Origin: Sciurus carolinensis
Taxonomy: Eukaryota > Chordata > Mammalia > Rodentia > Sciuridae
NCBI RefSeq assembly: GCF_902686445.1
Contig: NC_062232.1
Location: 95,032,932-95,096,931 of the forward strand
Length of the DNA stretch: 64,000 nucleotides
Direction: 5' to 3'
The notes below the pieces were generated by a model. The model was not told where the DNA came from. It made no database searches and worked only from the letters and a program-made list of their open reading frames with translations. Made by a program: the position numbers and the translations under genes. Below, in pieces: positions 21,922 through 33,228 of the stretch (position 1 is its first letter; the number at the start of each line of letters is the position of its first letter).

Positions 21922-23164
21922 AATAAATTGAATTGCTAGATCAAAGGGTAATTCTATTTTACATTTTAAGGAACCACCTTACTGTTTCCTACAGTCACTG
22001 GCTATTTTCTATTTCCACCGGCAGTACACAGGTTTCCAATTTCTCTACATCATGGACAACACTTGTCAGTTTCTGCTGTGTGTGTGGGAGTATGTGTGCG
22101 TATATAATAATCAACATGATGGGTGTGTAAAAATGGTATCCTTTTACAATTTTGACTTCATTTCCCTAATAATGAGTGATGGTATCTCTTCATATGCTTA
22201 GTGGTAATTTGTACATCTTTGGAGAAATAGTATTCACGTTCTTTCCCCAATTTGGGGAATTGTTTTCATGTTGTTGAATTATAGGAGATCTTTATATATT
22301 TTGGATATTAACCACTTATCAGATACATAATTTGTCAATATTTTCTCCCATTACAAGGGTTGTCCTTTCATTCTAAATGTTGTTTGATGAACAAAAGTTT
22401 GTTTTATTTTGATATAGTTAATGTTATCTTTCTTTTCTTTTGTGTCTTGTACTTTTGGTGTCATATTCAGGAAATCATTGCCAAATCCAATGTCATGGAG
22501 CTTTTGCTTATGTTCTCTTCTAAGAACATTATAGTTTTAGCTTACATTTGTTTGATCCATTTTGAGTTAATTTTTGTGTATGGCATAAGCTAAGGGTTCA
22601 TCTACATTCTTTCGCATGTGGGTATTCAATGTTCAATCACAATTGTCGAAGCCTGTCCTTCCTCATTGAATGGTTGGCACCCTCGTGGAAAATCATTTGA
22701 CCACACATGTGAGGGGTTTATTTTAGAGGTCTCTATTCTATTCCCTAAGTCTATACATCTGCCCTTATATCAATGTCATACTGGCTATTACAGGTTTGTA
22801 ATAAGTTTTGAAGTTGGGAATTATAAGACCTCCATAATGTTCTTTTTCAATATAATTTTGTCTACTCAGGGTCCCTTGAGATTTCACATGAATTCTAGGA
22901 TTTATTTTTCTCTTTCTGCACAAAACATTGGGTTTTTGGTGCATTTAATTGAATTAGTAAATTGTTTTGGACAGTATATCTTAACAATGTTAAGTTTTCC
23001 AATTCACGGACACATGTCTTTCTGTTTATTTGTGTCTTCCTTAGTTTTATCAGAAACATTTTGTAATTTTTAGTGTATAAAACTTTTGTTTCCATGATTA
23101 AGTTTTTTTCTAAGTATTTTATTCTTTTTGAGGCTATTGTAAATGGAATTATTTTATTTATATA

Positions 23165-23286
23165 TTTATTTATTTTTTAGTTGTCAATGGACCTTTATTT
23201 TATTTATTTATATTCGATGATGAGAATGAACCCAGTGCCTCACACATGCTGGGCAAGCACTCCTACCACTGAGCTACCCCAGTCTG
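23165..23286 (-). mobile_element. ID-type SINE in L1M
   Basis: 'ttagttgtcaatggaccttt', (TTTA)n, 'gatgatgagaatgaaccca', 'cacacatgctgggcaagcac', 'cactgagctaccccagtc'. The L1 resumes with 'tggaattattttcctaat', repeating the pre-insertion 'ggaattattttatttata'. Confidence 0.8.
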
Positions 23287-24472
23287 GAATTATTTTCCTA
23301 ATTTGGTTCTTGGAATCTTCATCATTAGTGTATACAACTGAAACTGATTTTTTAAATATTGCTTTTTGTATCCTACAACATTGCTGAATGCATTCATTAT
23401 TTCTAATGACAATTTTTGGTGTGGCATTTTTAAGGATTTCTATGTAAAAGGTCATGTCATCCACAGAGCTAGTTTTACTTTTTTCCATTTCAAAATTGGA
23501 TGGAATTTTTCTTGCCTAATTTCTCTGGCTAGTATTAAAGCAATACTTTGTTGAATGGAAGTAGCTGAATCTGGCATCCTTGCCTTGTTCTTGAGCTTAG
23601 AGGAAAAATTTTCATTCTTTCACCTTTTGGTATGATGTCAGTTGTAAGTTTTTCTTATGTTGAGGTTATTTCCTTGTATTTCTAATTTGTTTTTTAAAGA
23701 TTTTTTTCTCCCAAAAAGTTGTTGCATGTGTCCAAATTCTTTTTTTCTGCATGAATATATAGATGATTCAGTGGCTTTATTCATCCTTCATCTGCTAAAG
23801 TGATAGATCATTGATTTCCCTATGTTGATTCATTCTTGCATTCTAGCAATATCATGGTGTTCAATCATTACTATATGTTGCAATTTGTTTTGTTCATATT
23901 TCCTTAAGTATTTTTGCATAAATGCCTTAAGTAATATAGATTTCTATTCTTATAGTGTCTTTTCTGGTTTTGGTATTAGTATAATGCTAGCCTTATAAAG
24001 TGAATTTGTATTTTCCCCTCTTCAATTTTTTGGAAGAATTTAAAGAGGACTGGTATTAATTCTTTACAGTTTGGAAGAATTCACAGTGAAGCTATTTGGT
24101 CCTGGACTTGTCAGTGATAAGTGATTTACTGATTTAATCTCCTTATAAGTATAGGTCTGTTTAGGTTTTCTATTTCCTCATGTTTCTGTCTTGGTAGATA
24201 GTGTATTTCAAGGAATTTGTCCATCTCATCTATATTATAGAATTCATTTGCATACAGTTGTTCATTGAACTTAATTGTAATCCTTTTGCTTTCTGTAAAA
24301 TCACTAGTAATATCCTCTTTTCCTTAATAGTATTAGTTAAGTCTCCTTTCAGGATTTAGTCAATCTAATTAAAATTTTGTATATTTTGTTTATCTAAAGA
24401 AACAAATCTTGTTTTTTTTTTTTATTTTCATATTTACTATTCTCTCTTTTGTTTATCCCTGCTCTAATCTTT

Positions 24473-24603
24473 ATTTATTTTTTAGATGGACACAATACCT
24501 TAATTTTGTTCATTTAGTTTTTTTGTGTGGTGCTGGGGATTGAACCCAGTGCCTCATGCGTACTAGGCCAGGACTCTACCACTGAGCCACCACTGCAGCC
24601 CTG
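24473..24603 (-). mobile_element. ID-type SINE in L1M with long target-site duplication
   Basis: 'ttagatggacacaatacctt', 'gtgctggggattgaaccca', 'cactgagccaccactgcag'. The flanking words 'ctgctctaatctttatt' (left) and 'ctgctctaatatttatt' (right) form a 17-bp duplication with one mismatch. Confidence 0.85.
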
Positions 24604-24827
24604 CTCTAATATTTATTATTTTCTTCCTATAATTCTAGGTTTAGTTTACTCTTTCTTTCCACTTACTTAAGATGTAGAGTTAGGTTTTTGATTTGAGATC
24701 TTTGTTTTCTAATCTGAGCACTGCTGTTTCTCTCTTAGGCCTGTTTTGTCTGTGTTCCAAAAGTTTTGGCATGTTTGTGTTTTCATTTTCATTTGTTTGA
24801 AGATATTTATTAATTTCCCTTATAACT

Positions 24828-24893
24828 TAAACAAAACACTCTTAACCCATGGGGCAAAAAACTTTGGCCCATGGGTTAAGAATGTTTTATTTA
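24828..24893. repeat. inverted duplication, 28-bp arms, 10-bp loop
   Basis: Left arm 24828-24855, right arm 24866-24893, pairing at 25 of 28 positions; the inner 14 bp (24840-24853 with 24868-24881, 'tcttaacccatggg') pair perfectly. The right arm matches the expected L1 wording, so the left arm is the added copy. Confidence 0.9.
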
Positions 24894-26154
24894 ATTTCTG
24901 TACATCCATAGACTTCCCAGTTTCCTTCTGCAATTAATTTCTAGTTTTACTCCATTATGACAACAGAGAATACTTTGTGTAATTTCAATCTTTTAAAATT
25001 TTTAAGGCTTGATTTTTGACCTAACATATAGTCTATCCTGGAGAATATTCCACGATCACATAAGAAAAAGGTATATTCTGCTATTACTTGAATGGAGTGT
25101 ATTATTTAGTTCCAACTGGTGTATGGTTTTGTTCAGATACTTCATTTATTTATTGCTTTTCTGCCTGGTATCCTATCCATTATTGAATGTGGAATATTTG
25201 TCTTCTACTGTTATTTATAGCTGTGCATTTCTTCCTTTAATTCTGTGGATCTTAATATATTTAGGAGCTCTGATGCTTTGTCTATAATTATTATAATGAT
25301 GAATTTATACTTTCATCAAAATGTAGCATACTGTCTCTTATAACAGTTTATGATTTAAAATCTAATTTGTCTGATATTAATATAGTCACTTCTACTCTTT
25401 TTTTGGTTACTAATTGTGTAGAATGTATTTTTCTAACTGCTATAATTTTAATTTTCAAACTATACAAATCCTTATTTCTAAATGATTCTCTTACAGACAA
25501 GAAATAGTTGGATCCTATATTTTTATCAATTCTATAGAACTGGCTTTTATTTTGGAGTTTAATCCATTTACATTTAACTGATAAGGAAAGACTATTGCCA
25601 CTTTGTTATGTATTCTGTCTGGCTTATAATTTCTTTGTCCCTTATTTTCTCCCTTAATGCCTTCCTTTGCATTCAGTTGACTTTCCGTGACACATTTTGT
25701 TTTTCTCTCATTTCTTTTTGTGTATACTCTATAGATATTTTCTTTGTGGTGACCATGGAGATTACATCTAACTTTCTAAAGTTACAATAACATATTTTAA
25801 ACTGACATCAACTTAACTTCAATTGGATTAAAAAAAATTATTTCTTTGCCATTCTGTGCCTTGGTTTGTATTGTTGAGGCCACAAAGTACATCTCTATAT
25901 GTGGTACACACTTTAACATATATTTATAATTGCTTTATGCTTTTGTTCTTTAAATTCTATAGAAAACAAAAAGGGGAGTAATAAACCAACATTACAGAAA
26001 AACTGGTTCTGATAATGGTACATTGATTTACTTTTCCCAGAGTACTTTATATTTTCATATGGCTTTGAGTTTACTGTATAGTATATACCTTTGTTTCAAC
26101 TTGAAGGATACCCTTTAGCACTTCTAAAAAATTTCTCAGAAGTATTTTATTTTG

Positions 26155-26400
26155 TTTACAAACATTTTTAATTGACAAGTAACATCATATTTTTTGTGTA
26201 CATTGTGGGAAGGGTAATCTAATGAATTAACTAATGCATTACCTTTATAGTTATTTTTGTAGTAAGCACATAACATCCACTCTCTTTATATTTTTCAAGA
26301 ATACATTATGTTATTATAAACTATAGCTATATTGCTATACAATAGATCTCTTGAAATTTATTCCTTCTAACTATAATCGTGTCCTCTGACCAACATATAC
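26155..26400 (-). mobile_element. L1MA-like 3' end, 5'-truncated
   Basis: 'ttttaattgacaagtaacat', 'gaattaactaatgcattacc', 'ttttcaagaatacattatgt', 'caatagatctcttgaaattt', 'ctctgaccaacatat' are the reverse of an L1MA/L1P-type 3'UTR. Confidence 0.75.
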
Positions 26401-26835
26401 ACGAAAATGTCCACACATCTGGTTCAGAGAACGACTCTCCCTTTAGTCTTATTCAGTCCCTAGCAATAGTCAGCTATAACTTGTTAGAGGAATGAGGTTT
26501 ACAGTGGAGGCAGTAGGAGTCACATCCGTTTTGTCCAGATCCAGCCTCATTTGTAAGCAGGTGCAATGTGCCTAAGCTTCAAAGGTATGGCTTTCCCGGC
26601 ATTTCCCTGCCTCATTCTTACTGCCGGAAGCCAGACTCTGTGTTTTATTTGAGGTGGTTTTATGCAACAGAGAATCTCCTGTCCTGCCCCTTACCCAGTG
26701 GTAGGTGACATCTAATGGTATTGGTTCATGCTCAGGAAATCATTCTTTCCTTCTTCATGTTCCCTAGCCACAACCAAGTTTTCCTGCCCTTTACCTATTA
26801 GCTCAAAGCTTTTGCTGCAATTAAGAAGAGTTTAG
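26401..26835. other. no recognised feature
   Basis: Balanced composition (about 26400-26830), including 'ttcaaaggtatggctttccc' and 'ctgccggaagccagactctg'. It could be unique sequence or an old LTR; I cannot decide. Confidence 0.35.
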
Positions 26836-27115
26836 AGTTATGTCAGTGAAAATGGTAGAGTAAGGATCCTTGAAAATTCATTTTTTCTAAAAGAAAGAAT
26901 GACTAAACTTGTCAGAAACAACTTTTTCGGAACTCTGCAAATTAACGAAAGCCTTGCAATGATCCGGGGAGCATATATTCAAGAAAAACAAACTAATTGC
27001 AGAATGATAAACTGGTCAGTACATATAATGCAAATTTTTATTGAGGGCACAAAGATTTCCTTATCAACTCATTTTTTTCCTCTGAAAAATAAAGAATTGA
27101 CACTGAACTATAGAA
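26836..27115 (+). mobile_element. possible old L1 5' region
   Basis: 'gtgaaaatggtagagtaagg' and 'aaagaatgactaaacttgtc' resemble the 5'UTR of old L1M copies ('...aaaatggcggagtaagg...'). Tentative. A 94-codon frame (26899-27183) runs from here into a T-tract and SINE and is not credible as a gene. Confidence 0.35.
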
Positions 27116-27210
27116 TTTCTTTCTTTCTTTCTTTCTTCTTTTTTTTTTTTTTTTTACCAGGGATTGAACCCAAGGGTGCTTAACCACTGAGCCACTAACA
27201 GCAGCATTTT
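27116..27210 (-). mobile_element. SINE fragment (ID half)
   Basis: (TTTC)n and T-tract, then 'accagggattgaacccaagg', 'cttaaccactgagccact'. The B1 half is absent. Confidence 0.75.
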
Positions 27211-27341
27211 GTAAGTAGTATTCTATAAATCTGACTGAATTATAGTACTTATAACCTCTAGGAGAAAAAGATAATTGGTTCCTACATATAAAATTAATGT
27301 CATATGATATGATTATCTCATCTAAAATTTCTTTAAACTTT
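27211..27341. other. no recognised feature
   Basis: Spacer before the young L1. Confidence 0.4.
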
Positions 27342-27358
27342 CTTATTGCTTCTTTTTT
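27342..27358. repeat. target-site duplication of the young L1, left copy
   Basis: 'cttattgcttctttttt' recurs exactly at 33977-33993. The run of T continues into the element's reversed A-tail, so the inner limit may shift by a few bases. Confidence 0.93.
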
Positions 27359-27554
27359 TTTATTTTATTGTAAACAAATGGGATACATGTTGTTTCTCTG
27401 TTTGTACATGGCGTAAAGGCATACCATTTGTGTAATCATAAATTTACATAGGGTAATGCTGTTCAATTCATTCTGTTATTTTTTCCCTTCCCTCCCACCG
27501 CTCCCACCCCTCTTTCCCTCTATACAGTCCTTCCTTCCTCCATTCTTGCCCCCC

Positions 27555-27590
27555 TCCCTATCCCTAACTCTAACCCTAACGCTAACCCCT
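27555..27590 (-). repeat. telomere-like G-rich tract in the L1 3'UTR
   Basis: Plus strand shows 'ccctaactctaaccctaac' and 'gctaacccct'; on the L1 sense strand this is TTAGGG-like units with variants (GTTAGC, GTTAGAG, GATAGGG) next to G5-6 runs. It replaces the plain G-rich 3'UTR seen in the L1 tails at 5740-5810 and 62200-62250. It could fold as a G-quadruplex in the L1 RNA. Confidence 0.85.
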
Positions 27591-27611
27591 CCCACACCCC
27601 ATTATGTGTCA

Positions 27612-30600
27612 TCATCCACTTATTAGCAATATCATTTGTCCTTTGTTTTTTTGAGATTGGCTTATCTCACTTAGCATGATATTCTCCAATTTCATCCATT
27701 TGCCTGCAAATGCCATAATTTTATCATTCTTTATGGCTGAGTAATATTCCATTGTATATATATACCACATTTTCTTTATCCATTCATCAATTGAAGGACA
27801 TCAAGGTTGCTTCCACAGTCTGGCTATTGTGAACTGAGCAGCTATGAACATTGATGTGGCTGTATCTCTGTAATATGCTGATTTTAAGTCCTTTGGGTAT
27901 AGGCCAAGGGGTGGGATAGCTGGGTCAAATGGTGGTTCCATTCCAAGTTTTCTAAGGAGTCTCCACACTGCTTTCCAGAGTGGCTGCACTAATTTGCAGC
28001 CCCATCAGCAATGTATGAGTGTACCTTTCTCCCCACATCCTCGCCAACACCTGTTGTTGCTTGTATTCTTGATAATCGCCATTCTAATTGGGGTGAGATG
28101 GAATCTTAGGGTAGTTTTGATTTGCATTTCTCTTATTACTAGAGATGTTGAACATTTTTCCATATGTTTGTTGATTACTTATAGATCTTCTTCTGTGAAG
28201 TGTCTATTCATTTCCTTAGACCATTTGTCGATTGGATTATTTGCATTCTTGGTGTAGAGTTTTTTGAGTTCTTTATAGATTCTGGAGATTAGTGCTCTAT
28301 CGGAAGTATGAATGGCAAAGATTTTCTCCCACTCTGTAGGCTCTTTCTTTGCATTGCTGATAGTTTCCTTTGCTGAGAAAAAGCTTTTTAGTTTGAATCT
28401 ATCCCAGTTATTGATTCTTGCTTTTATTTCTTGTGCTATGGGAGTCCTGTTGAGGAAGTCTGGTCCTAAGCCGACATGTTGAAGATCTGGACCTACTTTT
28501 TCTTCTATAAGATGCACGGTCTCTGGTCTGATTCCGAGGTCCTTAATCCATTTTGAGTTTAGTTTTGTGCATGGTGAGAGATATGGGTTTAGTTTCATTC
28601 TGTTGCATATGGATTTCCAATTCTCCCAGCACCATTTGTTGAAGAGGCTATCTTTTCTCCATTGCATATTTTTGGCCCCTTTGTCAAGTATGAGAAAATT
28701 GTATTTATTTGGGCTTGTGTCCATGTCCTCTATTCTGTACCATTGATCCACCTTTCTATTTTGGTACCAATACCATGCCGTTTTTGTTACTATTGCTTTG
28801 TAGTAGAGTTGAAGATCTGGTATTGCAATACCTCCTGCTTCACTCTTTCTACTGAGGATTGCTTTAGCTATTCTGGGTTTTTTATTCTTCCAGGTGAATT
28901 TCATAATTTCTTGCTCTATTTCTATGAGGTACATCATTGGGATTTTAATTGGAATTGCATTGAATCTGTATAGCACTCTTGGTAGTATGGCCATTTTGAC
29001 AATATTAATTCTTCCTATCCAAGAACATAGGAGATCTTTCCATCTTCTGAGGTTTTCTTTAATTTCTTTCTTTAGTGTTCTGTAGTTCTCACTGTAGAGG
29101 TCTTTCACCTCTTTTGTGAGATTGATTCCCAAGTATTTTATTTTTTTCGATGCTATTGTAAATGGGGTAGTTTTCCTAATTTCTCTTTCTGAAGATTCAT
29201 CACTTATGTATAAAAAGGCCTTAGATTTATGTGCATTGATCTTATATCCCGCTACTTTACTGAATTCACTTATGAGATCTAAAAGTTTTCTGGTGGAATT
29301 TCCTGGTTCCTCTAAGTATATAATCATATCATCAGCAAATAGGGATAGTTTGAGTTCTTCTTTTCCTATTCGTATCCCTTTAATTTCTTTGGTCTGTCTA
29401 ATTGCTCTGGCTAGAGTTTCAAGGACGATATTGAATAGGAGTGGTGAGAGAGGGCATCCCTGCCTTGTTCCAGATTTTAGGGGGAATGTTTTCAGTTTTT
29501 CACCATTAAGAATGATATTAGCCATGGGCTTAGCATAGGTGGCCTTTACAATGTTAAGGAATGTTCCCACTATCCCTATTTTTTCTAGTGTTTTGAGCAT
29601 GAAGGGGTGCTGTATTTTATCAAATGCTTTTTCTGCATCTATCGAAATAATCATGTGATTCTTGACTTTAAATCTATTGATATGGTGAATTACATTTATT
29701 GATTTCCTGATGTTGAACCAACCTCGCTTCCCTGGGATGAAACCCACTTGATCATGGTGCACTATCATTTTAATATGTTTTTGTATGCGATTTGCTAAAA
29801 TTTTGTTGAGAATTTTTGCGTCGATGTTCATTAAGGATATTGGTCTGAAATTTTCTTTCCTCAATGTGTCTCTGTCTGGTTTAGGTATCAGGGTGATATT
29901 GGCTTCATAGAATGAGTTTGGGAGGGTTCCCTCCTCTTCTATTTTATGGAATACTTTGAGAAGTATTGGAATGAGCTCTTCTTTAAAGGTTTTGTAGAAC
30001 TCGGCTGAGAACCCATCTGGTCCTGGACTTTTCTTTGTTGGTAGGCTTTTGATGACTTCATCTATTCCATTACATGAAATTGGTCTATTTAAATTGTGTA
30101 TGTCCTCCTCGTTCAGTTTAGGCAATTTATATGTCTCTAGAAACCTGTTCATGTCTTCGAAATTTTCTATTTTGTTGGAGTATAGATTTTCAAAATAGCT
30201 TCTAATTATGTTTTATATTTCACTCGTGTCTGTTGTGATATTTCCTTGTTCATTCCAAATTTTAGTGATTTGGGTTTTCTCTCGTCTTCTCTTTGTTAGT
30301 GTGGCTAAAGGTTTATCAATTTTGTTTATTTTTTCGAAGAACCAACTATTTATTTTGTCAATTTTTTGTATTGTTTCTTTTGTTTCAATTTCATTGATTT
30401 CGGCTCTGATTTTAACTATTTCCTGTCTTCTACTACTTTTGGTGTTGGTCTGTTCTTCTTTTTCTAGGGCTTTGAGCTGTAGTGTTAGGTCGTTGATTTG
30501 TTGAGTTTTACTTCTTTTATTGAATGCGCTCCATGAAATAAATTTTCCTCTAAGTACTGCTTTCATAGTGTCCCAGAGATTTTGATATGATGTTTCTTTG

Positions 30601-31445
30601 TTCTCATTTACCACTAAGAATTTTTTAATTTCCTTCCTAATATCTTCTGTTATCCATTCATCATATAATAGCATATTGTTTAATCTCCAGGTGTTGGAGT
30701 AGTTTCTGTTTTTCACTCTGTCATTTATTTCTAATTTCAATCCATTATGATCTGATAGAATACAAGGTAGTGTCTCTATCTTCTTGTATTTGCTAACATT
30801 AGCTTTGTGGCATAATATATGGTCTATTTTAGAGAAGGATCCATGTGCTGCTGAGAAGAAAGTGTATTCACTCTTGGTTGGATGGTATATTCTATAAATG
30901 TCTGTTAAGTCTAAATTATTGATTGTGTTATTGAGATCTATGGTTTCTTTGTTCAATTTTTGTTTGGAAGATCTGTCCAGTGGTGAGAGAGGCGTGTTAA
31001 AATCACCTGGTATTATTGTGTTATTGTCTATTTGGTTTCTAAAATTGAGAAGGATTTGTTTGACATACATGGATGAGCCACTGTTTGGGGCATAGATGTT
31101 TATGATTGTTATATCTTGCTGATTTATGCTTCCCTTAAGCAGTATGAAATGTCCTTCTTTATCCCTTCTGACTAACATTGGCTTGAAGTCCACATTATCT
31201 GAAATGAGGATGGATACTCCAGCTTTTTTGCTGAGTCCATGTGCATGGTATGTTTTTCCCCATCCTTTCACCTTTAGTCTATGGGCGTCTCTTTCTATGA
31301 GGTGAGTCTCTTGCAGGCAACATATTGTTGGATCTTTCTTTGTAATCCAATCTGCCAGTCTATGTCTTTTGATTGATGAATTCAGGCCATTAACATTCAG
31401 GGTTATTATTGAGATATGATTTGTATTCCCGGTCATTTGGTTCAT
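27612..31445 (-). pseudogene. L1 ORF2 (endonuclease-reverse transcriptase), four nonsense codons
   Basis: Start ATG at 31445, natural stop TGA at 27612-27614: 1277 codons, close to the 1275 of human ORF2. It encodes the L1 enzyme that nicks target DNA and copies L1 RNA at the nick.

All endonuclease signatures are present: LNVNGLNS (16-23), QETH (45-48), NIYAPN (116-121), GDFNTPL (147-153), SKIDH, and SDHN near 232. The RT core follows with FADD at 703-706. The C-terminal part includes the cysteine region ([14 protein letters not shown]).

In-frame stops: TAA at codon 411 (30213-30215), between endonuclease and RT; TAA at 1089 (28179-28181); TGA at 1147 (28005-28007); TGA at 1215 (27801-27803). 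No frameshift seen. The second L1 in the window keeps sense codons (CAA, TGG, AGA) at the last three positions, so these stops arose in this copy. Only a 410-residue endonuclease piece could be read from the start codon. Confidence 0.95.
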
Positions 31446-31513
31446 TTTTTAAATTTTATTTATTTATTTATTTTTTTGACACAACTTGGTTCCTCCTTTA
31501 TTTGACAGTTCCT

Positions 31514-32560
31514 TTAGGATAATTCCTCCCTTTGCTGATTTGCTTCTTTGTGTTTTATCTCTTCCTCATGGAATATTTTGCTGAGAATATTCTGTAATGC
31601 TGGCTTTCTTTTTGTAAATTCTTTTAGCTTTTGTTTATCATGGAATGATTTTATTTCATCATCAAATTTGAAGGTAAGTTTTGCTGAGTATCAGATTCTT
31701 GGTTGGCATCCATTTTCTTGCAGAGCTTGAAAAATGTTGTTCCAGGCCCTTCTAGCTTTTAGGGTCTGGATTGAAAAATCTGCTGATATCCGTATTGGTT
31801 TCCCCCTGAATGTAATTTGGTTCTTTTCTCTCCCAGCCTTTAAAATTCTGTCTTTATTTTGTATGTTCGGTATTTTCATTATAATGTGCCTTGGTGTGGG
31901 TCTGTTGTAATTTTGTGTATTTGGAGTCTTATAAACCTCTTGAACTTGATTTTCCATTTCATTCTTCAGATTTGGGAAATTTTCTGATATTATTTCATTG
32001 AATAGATTGTTCATTCCTTTGGTTTGTTTCTCTAAGCCTTCCTCAATCCCAATAATTCTCAAATTTGACCTTTTCATGATATCCCATAGTTCTTGGAGAT
32101 TCTGTTCATGATTTCTTACCATCTTCTCTGTTTGTTCAACTTTGTTTTCAAGGTTAAATATTTTGTCCTCAATATCTGAGGTTCTGTCTTCCAGGTGTTC
32201 TATCCTATTGGTTGTGCTTTCTATGGATTTCTTAATTTGGTTTATTGTTTCCTTCATTTCAAGGATTTCTGTTTGGTTTTTTTTCAATATCTCTAACTCT
32301 TTATTGAAATGATCTTTTGCTTCCTGTATTTGCTGTTTTAACTGTCAATTGGTGCGATCATTCAATGCCTGCATTTGCTCTTTCATCTCAGCATTCAATG
32401 CCTGCATTTGCTCTTTCATCTCATCGTTTGCTTCTCTGATCATTTTAATTATGTACATTCTGAACTCCCTTTCTGTCTTTTCTTCTGCCATGCTGTCGTT
32501 GGATTTTATTGATGTAACATCTAGATTTGTACGGGGCATTTTCTTCCCTTGTTTTCTCAT
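31514..32560 (-). pseudogene. L1 ORF1 (RNA-binding chaperone), two nonsense codons
   Basis: ATG at 32558-32560, natural TAA at 31514-31516: 348 codons. ORF1 protein coats L1 RNA as a coiled-coil trimer.

Visible parts: basic N-terminus (MRKQGKKMPRTN); a long heptad-rich coiled coil (about residues 45-145, e.g. IEHLEDRTSDIEDKIFNLEN); an RRM-like start (SNLRIIGIEEG); then the C-terminal nucleic-acid-binding domain (RHIIMKIPN, ARRAWNNIFQ).

In-frame stops: TGA at codon 72 (32345-32347), where the context suggests CGA to TGA, and TGA at codon 290 (31691-31693), where related L1s have a leucine codon. No frameshift. The N-terminal coiled coil contains an exact 33-bp tandem duplication just upstream of the first stop. 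Confidence 0.93.
32359..32423 (-). repeat. 33-bp tandem duplication inside ORF1
   Basis: 32359-32390 and 32392-32423 are identical, period 33. It translates as EMKEQMQALN(A/D) twice: eleven residues per unit, in register with the reading frame, in the coiled-coil part. Confidence 0.95.
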
Positions 32561-33228
32561 ATTGTTCAGGAATCAGTGGGTCATTAAGATATTGCAGATT
32601 TCCTCTATTGACTTATAATGTCCCTGAAGATTGCTAGTATATCCCCTCTTATCCTTCAGTAGCCTGAAGTCTTGGAGGAAGTTGATAATGCGGTGCTCCA
32701 CAAGGAAGCTGCCTCTCTAGGGGTGGTGGCCTTCAGGTGGGGTATATTCCCTGATAGTGGCAGAGGTGCCTCCACTTGTTGACCAATGGTCATCCAAAGG
32801 GGAACTAGCCTGCGGGCTGAGGCAAGGCCTGTTTGTGCCTGTGTCTCTGGTTTTACCGTCTTTGTGGGAAAACCTCACCTGGCAGGGAAGACTCACCCGG
32901 TGGGGAGGTCTTGCTGGTCAGTTCCCCTCCTAGAGGTTCCCCTCAACTTAAAACTACCTCCTGGGCTGGGCTGTCTTCCTCTGCAACGTTCCCAGGGGCC
33001 CGGACCTACCTCCTGGGCCTGGGAGCCTCACCCTTCGCAGGTGAGTCTCCTTAGGCTGCCTCTCCCAGAGAATCTGCCCGCCGCCCTGGAAACTTCGCTC
33101 CGCCCCTAGGCGTGTCTCTGTGTGGCTCTTCCAGCAAGAAGCCGCCTAGGTCCTGGGACCCTGCTCTGCACCTAATCGCCTGGCTATGTGGCCCCTCCTC
33201 TGAGCCGCCACCTGGAGCCCTGTACAAT

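Larger units (their letters stand above)
21922..26154 (-). mobile_element. old L1M copy, ORF2 to inter-ORF region
   Basis: A third reversed L1 starts in the ORF2 end ('gaattgctagatcaaagggt') and runs through the RT region ('atttctctggctagtattaa', 'tggtcctggacttgtcagtg'), the endonuclease region ('actccattatgacaacagag', 'atcctatccattattgaatg') and the ORF2 start ('ttaatccatttacatttaac' near 25558) into old L1M inter-ORF sequence. It is heavily mutated: the longest accidental frame (22618-23073) crosses it on the non-coding strand. Two SINEs and a small inverted duplication interrupt it. Confidence 0.75.

Noticed and set aside
22618..23073. 151-codon plus-strand open frame as a gene
   Set aside because: It lies on the antisense strand of an old L1 ORF2; antisense frames are common there.
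27555..27590. Interstitial telomere or chromosome-fusion scar
   Set aside because: The tract is short, degenerate and lies inside the L1 3'UTR.
29116..29538. 140-codon frame opposite L1 ORF2
   Set aside because: Shadow of the ORF2 reverse-transcriptase region on the other strand.
28179..31445. Long open frames as a host gene for a reverse transcriptase
   Set aside because: They are one L1 ORF2 interrupted by a stop at codon 411, inside a complete L1 with target-site duplication.
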